Below, piece by piece: positions 27,954-35,359 of a DNA stretch of 64,000 nt (position 1 is its first letter; each line of letters begins with the position of its first letter). The notes below the pieces were generated by a model. It had not been told where the DNA came from. It did no database searches and worked only from the letters and a program-made list of their open reading frames with translations. A program made the translations under genes and the position numbers. The DNA comes from Bacteroidales bacterium. GTDB lineage: Bacteria; Bacteroidota; Bacteroidia; Bacteroidales; UBA12077. The stretch lies in NCBI GenBank assembly GCA_013138975.1, contig WTBR01000132.1, positions 23,311 through 87,310 of the forward strand, given 5' to 3'.

Positions 27954-28865
27954 TTACCGTTCAAGCTTTTTTAATATTTTCTTTGCTTTTTTATAGTTGC
28001 AGTCGTTATAAGAAAGAATTACTTTAAAAATATCTATTGCTTTTTCTTTATTGCCTGTTTTTAAATAACTTAAGCCGATATACCACTGTGTTTGGGCGAG
28101 ATACCCTATACCTTCAGGGCTTTTAGTCACTTGTTCGAAATTTTCAATCGCTTTTCTATAAAGTTTTAGTTCCATAAAGGATAATCCGATGAAAAAATGC
28201 TTCTCAGCTTCTATACTTAATGAAGTGGGTAAATTCTGAAATGACAAAAGCGCATTTTCATATTCGCCTTCTGTATATTTTAGTTGCGCTAATTTTAATG
28301 AATTAGTGTTTAAATCGTACTGTCCAGTTTTGTCAAAAGTTTCATAATAAGTTTCGTATAATCTATTTTCCAGCGAGCCTCTGGTTAGAAAATAATTTTG
28401 AGTTACTTCTCCTCCTGAAATAAGGAGAAATGCAATCGAAGCTGCTGCTATCCATTTTTTAATTTTTCTGACCGTAATAGGACTTAATGCGCTGTTATTT
28501 TTAACAAGAACTGATACCTTGTTGTTTTTAAGGAAATGCATATGATTATTTTTCCCCGACATGTATTCTTGTTGAATATCTTTAAGGGCATTACATTCAG
28601 AAAAAAGATCTATATCTTTAAGCAGGGCTACTTCTTTTGAAAGTTGTTTGTCTTTTTTTAACCTATTCTCAAATTCAATGTGTTCGTGTGGTTCTAATTC
28701 ATTATTAACATAACTATGAATAATGAATCTATCTTTTTCTTCGTTGTATAAATTTCTAAAATTCTCATCATTGATTATTTTATCTGCAACTTCAGATTTT
28801 TTTACCGGTAAAATTGTATCAAATAAAAAATCAATAATAATATCTCTATCTGGGGTCGAGTGCAT
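27954..28865 (-). CDS. Membrane TPR protein with anti-sigma-like N-terminus
   Basis: 303 residues. About residues 30-95 (IHSYVNNELEPHEHIEFENRLKKDKQLSKEVALLKDID) look like the cytoplasmic front of Bacteroidota anti-sigma/zinc-finger-like proteins. One membrane helix follows (WIAAASIAFLLISGG), then a periplasmic part with three or four TPR units (YTEGEYENALLSFQNLP, LKLYRKAIENFEQV, LKTGNKEKAIDIFKVIL). Such proteins commonly sit beside an ECF sigma factor and a TPR-CHAT protein. Here the CHAT gene is convergent about 1.3 kb away, but no sigma gene is next to it; the 470 bp upstream hold only repeats. Role in signalling is inferred. Confidence 0.65.
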   Translation of the reverse strand: MHSTPDRDIIIDFLFDTILPVKKSEVADKIINDENFRNLYNEEKDRFIIHSYVNNELEPHEHIEFENRLKKDKQLSKEVALLKDIDLFSECNALKDIQQEYMSGKNNHMHFLKNNKVSVLVKNNSALSPITVRKIKKWIAAASIAFLLISGGEVTQNYFLTRGSLENRLYETYYETFDKTGQYDLNTNSLKLAQLKYTEGEYENALLSFQNLPTSLSIEAEKHFFIGLSFMELKLYRKAIENFEQVTKSPEGIGYLAQTQWYIGLSYLKTGNKEKAIDIFKVILSYNDCNYKKAKKILKKLER

Positions 28866-28899
28866 AACATTAGGTTTATAAATAGTTTACTAAAATAAA

Positions 28900-29190
28900 C
28901 AAACTTTTATTTAAAAAGATATTTAACCATATTTTTGTTTGATGTGATTTTAAATTCGCAAAACAATAATTTCTGGAATCCCAATATCACAAGCATTTGC
29001 CTTGTGCAGCCAATAGTTTCGTAAAATATCTCATTTAATAGCACAAGGGTTTCCTTTAAATCCGTAAAGCGTGCCACGGATTTATTAATAATCAGCATTT
29101 GACTATAATTTCATATCATTTATATTAATTCACTTGGCACGGCTAAATACTGAATAATTAAATGAATGAAAATTTACTTGCAGATTTAAA
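28900..29190. repeat. Repeat debris related to the 13.5 and 34.6 kb elements
   Basis: No credible gene in 28866-29335. The segment AAATCCGTAAAGCGTGCCAC (from about 29058) parallels 13482-13500, and GAATGAAAATTTACTTGCAG (29163-29182) matches the right end of the element at 34640-34827. CACTTGGCACGGCTAAAT (about 29132) is an inverted partner of the GTGCCACGG motif. The region appears to be one or more decayed MITE-type elements. Confidence 0.45.
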
Positions 29191-29335
29191 GGGCTCGTTT
29201 GTGCTGCCTAAAAAACGTTTCGTTAAATATCTTTTGATAACTCCCGTTAATTTTTTGGGGCAGAATACACCTGCACAATATTTAGTTTGGTATAGTCGCA
29301 AGCGAAACGCTTGTTTTATTTGGTATGTTTCTGAT

Positions 29336-29992
29336 TTAAAGTTCTCTTTTTAAGTCTTCAAAAAAACTTCTGGTAGTTAAATAACGGGATTTATGTTTAA
29401 TATATAAATCAGAAAAACACTTAAAATTCCTTTCAAAATTTAGAAATCGTTTGTCTAAATTTTTGATTACCATTTCTGGTAATTTGTTTATATCAATTCC
29501 TCTAAGTAAATAAATTTCGGTATATCGAATAACGCCTATTTTTCCAAAAGCATCTAAATCGTCGGCATTACATAGAATAGAAAAAATGGTGGTAGGAGCA
29601 TTGTTATTTAATTTATATTCTTTGTCATCGTGTTTTTCAATGGCATAAAGTATCTCATCAAAATTAGCAGGTTTATTTAAATTGTTATTTTCAAAATATT
29701 TAAGACAAATTTCCCGGCTTTCTTTTCCGTGATTTTCGTTTGTAGTTTTTGTAAAACCCGTGTCATGAAACAAAGAAGCAATTAAACATGATTCTACCAT
29801 ATTGTAATTTACTTCTGTTGAATAATCCAGAGCATAAAGTATTTCTTTAGCATATTCCCAAACTCGCAGGTGATGAGTATGGTTGTGTGATGGAATTTTA
29901 ATATCGGCAAATATGCTTTCACAAAACCTATACAATGGTTCAAGCATTTTTTGTTCTACATGTTGTATATGATATTTTAATTCTTCCATCAA
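29336..29992 (-). CDS. HD-domain metal-dependent phosphohydrolase
   Basis: 218 residues, cytoplasmic. HD-fold metal ligands are visible in order: HNHTHHLRVW, LFHDTGF (HD pair), EKHDD, and NADDLDAFG (final Asp). The spacing fits small HD hydrolases acting on nucleotides or cyclic nucleotides; no synthetase domain or RelA-type motif is present, so the substrate is open. Two adjacent Met codons at the start (29992 and 29989) make the exact start uncertain by one residue. It stands alone between repeats. Confidence 0.82.
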   Translation of the reverse strand: MMEELKYHIQHVEQKMLEPLYRFCESIFADIKIPSHNHTHHLRVWEYAKEILYALDYSTEVNYNMVESCLIASLFHDTGFTKTTNENHGKESREICLKYFENNNLNKPANFDEILYAIEKHDDKEYKLNNNAPTTIFSILCNADDLDAFGKIGVIRYTEIYLLRGIDINKLPEMVIKNLDKRFLNFERNFKCFSDLYIKHKSRYLTTRSFFEDLKREL

Positions 29993-30156
29993 TTATCAAT
30001 ACTTTATTAATTTTTGGCAAAGTTAAATTTTATAAACAGTTAAACTGCTGATAATTAGTTATATGATTAAATTAAGCTGACTTTGCCAAAGTGTTTAATT
30101 TCAAATTAATATAAAAATGTAATGAACTAATAAATTATAAAAATTTATTTAGTTCA

Positions 30157-30313
30157 TGTCTATAAAGTCGGGTGTTTGGTTCAGAAAGTTTGAGATCAAG
30201 GCTTGTGAAGTTTTAAAAATTAAGAGTTTACTTATGTAAATGCGATGTACTGAGCATGTCGAAGCAACTGATTTTTAAAACGAGCATAACGCAGATATCG
30301 GGCTTTATGGACA
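30157..30313. repeat. MITE-like dispersed repeat, copy 2
   Basis: 157 bp with terminal inverted repeats: left TGTCTATAAAGTCGGG, right (reverse complement) TGTCCATAAAGCCCGA. Internal blocks are shared with the copy at 5769-5899. It carries an extra insertion around 30242-30268 that contains the GAGCATGTCGAAG palindrome core also seen near 12.2 kb. Confidence 0.65.
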
Positions 30314-30330
30314 AACATTATTTTAAATAA

Positions 30331-30360
30331 AAAAGCAGAAAAGAAATCTTTTCTGCTTTT
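30331..30360. terminator. Intrinsic terminator (bidirectional form)
   Basis: A perfect 13-bp stem (AAAAGCAGAAAAG at 30331-30343 with its complement at 30348-30360), loop AAAT, with A runs on the left and T runs on the right. It lies 20 bp beyond the stop of the small gene 30380-30634 on the minus strand. Confidence 0.8.
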
Positions 30361-30379
30361 TTAAGGAATTCTTCAATCT

Positions 30380-30634
30380 TTAATTTTTTGATTGTGTTTC
30401 ATCGGTCATTTTGATAGCCATATCTAATATTGTGGTGTCATCAATTGTAACAACTCCTCCATCCGGACCTTGTCCAAAATGAATTCCTACAGATTCTCCT
30501 TCGCTGTAATTTGTTCCTCCGAAATAATTCCTTACGGTTTCCTCATTCATGTTTAAATTGCCGGCAATTCTTCTAATTGCGCCATGAGGTAAACTATCTT
30601 TGATTTTTCGTAACTCATTGAATGTTAATGTCAT
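30380..30634 (-). CDS. Small conserved Bacteroidota protein, possible DNA-binding
   Basis: 84 residues. The first half (LRKIKDSLPHGAIRRIAGNLNMNEETVRNYFGG) looks like a helix-turn-helix: IRRIAGNLNMNEETVRNYF resembles a recognition-helix region that pauses before a conserved Gly-Gly. The second half (GESVGIHFGQGPDGGVVTIDDTTILDMA) is a short strand-rich tail that I recall from a conserved family in this phylum. No partner is adjacent. A clear terminator follows at 30331. Regulator function is inferred only from the HTH-like pattern. Confidence 0.65.
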   Translation of the reverse strand: MTLTFNELRKIKDSLPHGAIRRIAGNLNMNEETVRNYFGGTNYSEGESVGIHFGQGPDGGVVTIDDTTILDMAIKMTDETQSKN

Positions 30635-30738
30635 AACAGTACATTTTTTAGGTTAGAAACGAATCATAAAACTACAATTAATTGGGCGTAGAAAAAAATT
30701 TATGTAGCGTTTTAACAGAAATTTATAGAATTTTAACA

Positions 30739-30911
30739 TTAATTATGAATGGAATTTAAGTCTCTAACAATGTATACATCATAGTCTCCTAAAAAATTAA
30801 ATCCAGGTTTTTTGTATATCTCAATTGCTTTTTTATTGCTTTGATGTACTTCTAGTTTTATTTGATAATTCTTCTTTTTTGCAAATTTTAACGATTCATT
30901 TGTTAAAAAAA
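30739..30911 (-). pseudogene. Duplicated 3' end of the GNAT gene
   Basis: This segment encodes the last ~57 residues of the acetyltransferase at 34831-35271, with only a few base changes by eye (about 98 per cent over 155 bp). The similarity includes the stop region and about 30 bp downstream (30709-30738). There is no N-terminal half and no start, so it is a fragment. With the intact copy it forms direct repeats around 30912-34603. The remaining sequence of 30635-30708 shows nothing. Confidence 0.8.
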
Positions 30912-31029
30912 TAATAAAGAAATGATATTCAGCAAATTAGAACGATAAGAATACTCATTTTTTTAATAAAGAAAATCAACGTCGAAAATAAAAGTAGGGA
31001 ATTCATATTAATACTGAATGCCCATTTGT

Positions 31030-31440
31030 AAATAGCAAATTAATTTATCTGGATTAAAGCATATTGCAATGTTTGTTTTTGCATTACGTAAATTCAAACC
31101 TTAGGGTTTGAGTGTTAGCTAATGCTTTTGATAGTGAAGCGTCCTTGGGATCAAGTATGCGGTGTATTCAACGATCCTGCGTTAAGTTTAGTGCGGGTTT
31201 ACTCGCATTGTTCGTGAATAGAGTTCCGCCCTGTTTCATTGTCCAATGTTGAACAGCATTACTAAGATAAACCTAAGTCAGCATATTACAAAAGGCATGT
31301 AATTTGAACTACTATCACCTTGGAAAGGTTGAGCAAGCGAGAGTATATTTCTCTACTCGACTATAAATTGACCGCCAGTTACAAACATGTCAATTTAGTA
31401 TTAATTATCAATGAAGTATAAAAGTGTTTTAGTTTTTAGA
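31030..31440. other. Hairpin-rich, GC-elevated non-coding segment, unidentified
   Basis: No reading frame of note on either strand. GC content is visibly above the flanks. Successive short hairpins can be drawn: TCAAACC/GGTTTGA (about 31098-31115), GGATC/GATCC (about 31158-31187), TGCG/CGCA (about 31202-31217), ACCTT/AAGGT (about 31318-31330) and TTGAC/GTCAA (about 31368-31393). It does not match the signatures I know for tmRNA, RNase P RNA, SRP RNA or group II introns. It may be a structured RNA, a decayed mobile unit or integron-like debris. Confidence 0.35.
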
Positions 31441-31481
31441 AATAGCAAGTTGTTTTTCTAAAAATGGTTAATTGTTAAAAA

Positions 31482-31528
31482 ATGGTAAGCCGCATAACAT
31501 GAAAGATTTGTCATGGCAGGCTTACCAT
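31482..31528 (-). terminator. Palindrome downstream of lipoprotein gene A
   Basis: ATGGTAAGCC (31482-31491) and GGCTTACCAT (31519-31528) form a perfect 10-bp inverted repeat 18 bp past the gene's stop. The same module recurs at 32113-32156 behind the paralogous gene. There is no long T tract, so terminator function is uncertain. Confidence 0.45.
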
Positions 31529-31545
31529 TAAGCTTATTTTCTATT

Positions 31546-32073
31546 TTACTGTAGCGTTTTTACTATTTGAAACCACCTTGAACTATTAGCTTCACTATCA
31601 TCTCTATCCCACACAACAATTTCATTAAACCAAACTTTAGTGCAAATACTTGAATTACTTGTGTATTGATACTGACATCTTACAGTATCCATATCCGTTT
31701 CGTTCCACTGAATATAAGTGATAGGTTCTTCCTTCTCATGAGTATAATAAGAAGGGCTTGTATAAGCGAAATTAAATACATAATTTTCATTAAAACCTAA
31801 TTCAGTAGGATTATAGATTCGATAGCACTTAGAATCATCCATAAGATATTTTGAAAACTTTTTAAGTTCTCCATCAATCATATGAAAAATCTTAATATTA
31901 TCAGTATTTATTGCATTTTGATTATTTGGATCAAGCAAGTCAAGTCCTTGTTGATCAGTTAGAGAAATTTTTACATCGAGAGAAATAAAAACACCTTCAG
32001 TAATAGGTTCATCTTCGGAACAAGAAAGTCCCAGGATCATAAATAACAAAACTAAAATTTTTATCTTTTTCAT
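31546..32073 (-). CDS. Small lipoprotein A, C10-peptidase-linked
   Basis: 175 residues from ATG 32073 (an upstream in-frame start at 32142 would bury the signal peptide). A signal peptide with lipobox ILGLSCSED makes Cys18 the lipidated residue. The mature part has no recognised domain; it includes ISLTDQQGLDLLDP, DNIKIFHMIDGEL and the late motif DTVRCQYQYTSNSSICTKVWFNE. It is a close paralogue of the next gene (32173-32700) and a distant relative of 62956-63426, all adjacent to C10 peptidases. By analogy with lipoprotein inhibitors encoded beside C10 proteases in Bacteroides (Bfi type), it may restrain or assist the peptidase; this is inference. Confidence 0.75.
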   Translation of the reverse strand: MKKIKILVLLFMILGLSCSEDEPITEGVFISLDVKISLTDQQGLDLLDPNNQNAINTDNIKIFHMIDGELKKFSKYLMDDSKCYRIYNPTELGFNENYVFNFAYTSPSYYTHEKEEPITYIQWNETDMDTVRCQYQYTSNSSICTKVWFNEIVVWDRDDSEANSSRWFQIVKTLQ

Positions 32074-32112
32074 AATATTGTTGTTTTTAGCTAAAATGCT
32101 TTTTGCTAAAAA

Positions 32113-32156
32113 ATGGTAAGCCACATAACAAAGATTTGTCATGGCAAGTTTACCAT
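32113..32156 (-). terminator. Palindrome downstream of lipoprotein gene B
   Basis: ATGGTAAGCC (32113-32122) with a slightly decayed partner TTTACCAT (ending 32156). It is the duplicated counterpart of 31482-31528, showing that the tandem duplication included the 3' region. Confidence 0.45.
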
Positions 32157-32172
32157 TAAGCTTATTTCTATT

Positions 32173-32700
32173 TTACTGAATAGTTTTTACTATTTGAAAC
32201 CACCTTGAACTATTGGCTTCACTATCATCCATATCCCACACAACATTTTCATTAAACCAAACTTTAGTGCAAATAATAGAATTACTTGAGTATTGATACT
32301 GACATCTAACAGTATCCATATCCGTTTCGTTCCACTGAATATAAGTGATAGGTTCTTCCTCCTCATGAGTATAATAAGAAGCACTCGTAGAACCTAAATA
32401 AAATACATAATTTTCATTAAATCCTAATTCAGTAGGATTATAGATCCGATAGCCCTTAGAATCATCCATAAGATATTCTGAAAATTCTTTAAGTTCTCCA
32501 TCAATCATATGAAAAATCTTAATGTTATCACTATTTATTGCATTTTGATTATTTGGATCAAGCAAGTCAAGTCCTTGTTGGTCAGTTAGAGAAATTTTTA
32601 CATTGAGAGAAATAAAAATACCTTCAGTAATAGGTTCATCTTCGGAACAAGAAAGTCCCAGGATCATAAATAACAAAACTAAAATTTTTATCTTTTTCAT
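32173..32700 (-). CDS. Small lipoprotein B, paralogue of A
   Basis: 175 residues, lipobox ILGLSCSED with Cys18, about 85-90 per cent identical to gene A by eye over the whole length. Differences cluster in the middle (YLGSTSASYYTHEEEE against NFAYTSPSYYTHEKEE). It starts 12 bp after the C10 peptidase stop, so peptidase, B and A are probably one transcript in that order. Near-identical paralogues in tandem suggest a recent duplication of about 627 bp with its 3' palindrome. Function is unknown; an inhibitor or chaperone of the peptidase is the leading idea. Confidence 0.78.
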   Translation of the reverse strand: MKKIKILVLLFMILGLSCSEDEPITEGIFISLNVKISLTDQQGLDLLDPNNQNAINSDNIKIFHMIDGELKEFSEYLMDDSKGYRIYNPTELGFNENYVFYLGSTSASYYTHEEEEPITYIQWNETDMDTVRCQYQYSSNSIICTKVWFNENVVWDMDDSEANSSRWFQIVKTIQ

Positions 32701-32712
32701 AATATTGTGAAT

Positions 32713-33882
32713 TTAAGGAATAATATTAGTTATCATGTGTGGAGAATAATTAAAATCAAAACCATTTGGATTCCAGTTATCGTAGTAATAATAGCCATCA
32801 CTATCACCACCCCAACCCCAATTCATATGGAGGGAGAGGTAGCTTGCTCCGCTAGCACAAAAAAATGATCTAAGATACCCGTCACAAACCCAAGCATGTC
32901 CCGATGAATAATTTAAGTCTACTCCTCTGAGAATTACCGGCCTCGCTCTATCTAATTCATATGTTACTGTATATCTGTTAAAACTAGAATAACTAGCGGA
33001 ATTATATCCAAAAGAGTTTACTAAAGCTGTTGCCAAATCTGCTGTAACGGCAAAAGAACCTGTACACCCCCAATTCATATCAACAGCTACTCCTACATCC
33101 TTTAATAATAAACATGTTTCACTTGTTGCAGTTGCATCAAGCATATTACTCCAGTTATAATTGGTTGGATACTCGTGAAAACGCATTACCTGTGCCCCTG
33201 CTACTGCTACGCAACCTACAAGAGCTTCTTCGCCTAAATCACACCCCCCAACAGGAATTGAGTTATTATAATCTTCATCTTGATTCCACCTTGTAGTTAA
33301 GAATGGACCTTTTATCGTATAGATATTCTCACAGTCATCATCAGGATCGGGATCAGGATCTGGATCTGGATCATCATCTTCAGGGGGGCGTAAACCATCT
33401 AACTCATTCCATATTTTTTTAATTTCTTGTTTTTGAAGTGAATTTGATTTTCTTACTTCCTTTACCAATCGTTTAGTTACATCAAGCCAATTTTCCAGGC
33501 CGGCATTATAATTATCTGGATTAACAGGAAACGTGTTTGTTTCTGAGAAAGCTAAAAAAGGATACAGCCTATTATCTGCTGACAATATAACAAATCCACC
33601 TTGCTCATAATTTATAATGTAATATACTATATTACCTAATTCATCTGATATTTCATCTATACTTTTTATCTTTTTAATTGTACTTTCTTTTTTGGCGGTA
33701 TTTGCTGTAGTTGGATATTTAATTGAAGTACAAATGTCTTGTGCTTCTCTATTACTTACAAAATTTTCACTTCCAATAATTGTTTCATACAAGTCAAGTT
33801 TCTCGTTTTCATTGCAAGAAAGGATAAACAATCCTATTAGCATTAAAAACAAAAAACGTTTTGTTTGTTTTAATCTGTTCAT
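32713..33882 (-). CDS. C10 family (streptopain-like) cysteine peptidase lipoprotein with Spi propeptide
   Basis: 389 residues. Lipobox LFILSCNE (Cys23), then a Spi-type inhibitory propeptide (about 40-160, GGFVILSADNRLYPFLAFSE) and an acidic Asp-Pro linker (about 168-183). The catalytic domain has Cys224 in GCVAVAGAQVM, His329 in SGHAWVCDGY and Asn354-Trp355 in HMNWGWGG. Streptopain-type peptidases are made as zymogens that lose the propeptide. Lipidation suggests it is held at the cell surface or in the periplasm. Two small lipoprotein genes follow directly. A second, similar peptidase is at 61727-62944. The 940 bp upstream (33890-34830) contain only the element at 34640 and unassigned AT-rich DNA. 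Confidence 0.92.
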   Translation of the reverse strand: MNRLKQTKRFLFLMLIGLFILSCNENEKLDLYETIIGSENFVSNREAQDICTSIKYPTTANTAKKESTIKKIKSIDEISDELGNIVYYIINYEQGGFVILSADNRLYPFLAFSETNTFPVNPDNYNAGLENWLDVTKRLVKEVRKSNSLQKQEIKKIWNELDGLRPPEDDDPDPDPDPDPDDDCENIYTIKGPFLTTRWNQDEDYNNSIPVGGCDLGEEALVGCVAVAGAQVMRFHEYPTNYNWSNMLDATATSETCLLLKDVGVAVDMNWGCTGSFAVTADLATALVNSFGYNSASYSSFNRYTVTYELDRARPVILRGVDLNYSSGHAWVCDGYLRSFFCASGASYLSLHMNWGWGGDSDGYYYYDNWNPNGFDFNYSPHMITNIIP

Positions 33883-34639
33883 AAATTAAAATTAATTTAA
33901 TAATAAATTCCCCTACTTTATTTTAAGGTTTTTCAGGTTCTACCTTTGTTCTTTAAATAAAGAATAAAGATAAACAAAAATAGTCATAATATCAAAACAC
34001 ATTAATTCAACAAGTATAGTTTTAGCTTTTTGAATATAATATTAGTTCAATAGTTTTTTCTGAATGTCTTTTCCTTACGGTCATTATTAAAAGCATTACG
34101 ACTTCCCACTTTAAAAACAAACAACATCACACCTCCCTTAACAAGTTCAGTAAGAGGGTAATTTTTGCGCTTATGTGGGTCTTATAGTTTATTTATCTGG
34201 TTGTATAAGTATGGAAAATGAGCGTGCAATATTTTTCGAATTTGCTAACGTAGCTGTTTTCCTTTGCTTTGATTTTGGGTACATTTCCTCAAAAAAATCT
34301 TGCTTCTTTTTTTGAAATAAATGTATCTTTAAAGTAAAGAAAGTCGCTGTTGCGTTTACTTTTCTGCTTTCTAAAATACACAAAATAAAAAGACAATTAT
34401 GAGGAAATGACTTATAGTCCTTCTAATAAGGGCTTTTTGTGAGATAATTGGTCAATAACAATCAGAAAAATATTTTTCAATACTACTCATATCTATCTCT
34501 TAATCAAGAATATTAAATTCTTACCGAATTAATGAAAAAGTGACCTCCTAATTTAGATTAATTTTTGATTTTTAAGACCGTCCGACTGTCAAAAACTTCC
34601 TTATATTAACAATAAATTTATAGAATTTTAATATTAAAT

Positions 34640-34827
34640 CAGTGAGACTATATTTTTTAGAGTTGCAAACAAATAAAAAATATAAAGTCGAACTGATCCC
34701 GAAAGCGAAGCGTATCGGGATCTCGGATTTTATTCCTCGCCCCTTGGGCGAAATTAAAAAGAAATTATTTGTTGATACCTCGTCCGCTTGGGGCGAGGTA
34801 GTTTATTGAATGAAAATTTACTCGCAG
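34640..34827. mobile_element. MITE-type element with 9-bp target duplication
   Basis: A 188-bp element beginning CAGTGAGACTATATTTT and ending GAATGAAAATTTACTCGCAG. It is flanked by ATATTAAAT at 34631-34639 and 34828-34836. The duplicated GNAT end at 30709-30760 reads straight through the same site without the element (TTTTAACATTAATT then ATGAATGG), so it shows the empty site. It has no reading frame; internal blocks GTCGAACTGATCC and TCCGCTTGGGG are shared with the element at 44424-44600. Confidence 0.7.
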
Positions 34828-34830
34828 ATA

Positions 34831-35271
34831 TTAAATATGAATGGAATTTAAGTCTCGAACAATGTATACATCATAGTCTCCTAAAAAATTAAATCCAAGT
34901 TTTTTGTATATCTCAATTGCTTTTTTATTGCTTTGATGTACTTCTAGTTTTATTTGATAATTCTTCTTTTTTGCAAATTTTAACGATTCTTTAGTTAAAA
35001 GTTTACCAAAACCTTGATTCTGATAAGATGGTTTTACACCAATATGATGTAAGTGAAATCTTCTACCATCAAATGTCATCCAAGAAGAACCAAAAACTTC
35101 ATTTGTATCCACATTCTCAAGTAAAATGAGCTTTCCTCCAAGCTTAATGCTGTGTTCTATAATAGGGGCATTATCACCTCGATTGGCTCCTCCTAATCCT
35201 GTTTCCAACCATAAGTCATTTAATTTATCAAAATCAATATTATTATAATCTCGAATAATATAATTTATCAT
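34831..35271 (-). CDS. GNAT family N-acetyltransferase
   Basis: 146 residues. GNAT fold with LHHIGVKPSYQNQGFGKLLTKESLKFAKK, which carries the acetyl-CoA pyrophosphate loop (Q-N-Q-G-F-G), and EVHQSNKKAIEIYKKLGFNFLGDYD near the C-terminus. Residues 20-45 (GLGGANRGD) are typical of an uncharacterised single-domain subgroup; the acceptor substrate is unknown. Its stop codon lies inside the 9-bp duplication made by the adjacent element, so insertion left the coding end almost intact. A second copy of its last ~57 codons is at 30739-30911. Confidence 0.82.
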   Translation of the reverse strand: MINYIIRDYNNIDFDKLNDLWLETGLGGANRGDNAPIIEHSIKLGGKLILLENVDTNEVFGSSWMTFDGRRFHLHHIGVKPSYQNQGFGKLLTKESLKFAKKKNYQIKLEVHQSNKKAIEIYKKLGFNFLGDYDVYIVRDLNSIHI

Positions 35272-35359
35272 ATTCTTTATTTTTTAGCTTTTAGCCATTG
35301 GTTTTTAAAAGTGGAACGATTTTTTCTAAAGGCCAATAGCTAAAAACGAAAAGCTTTTT

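Noticed and set aside
29162..29353. Short plus-strand frame as a gene
   Set aside because: Begins inside the end of a dispersed element and overlaps the end of the HD-domain gene; no motif.
31030..31440. tmRNA, RNase P RNA, group II intron or integron attC cluster
   Set aside because: None of the diagnostic sequences (tmRNA ends and tag, P RNA core, intron domain V) is present; a few GTTRRRY-like words occur but not in paired attC layout.
34189..34383. 64-residue minus-strand reading frame as a gene
   Set aside because: Low complexity, no recognised motif, no promoter or neighbour support; it may be a remnant but nothing shows it.
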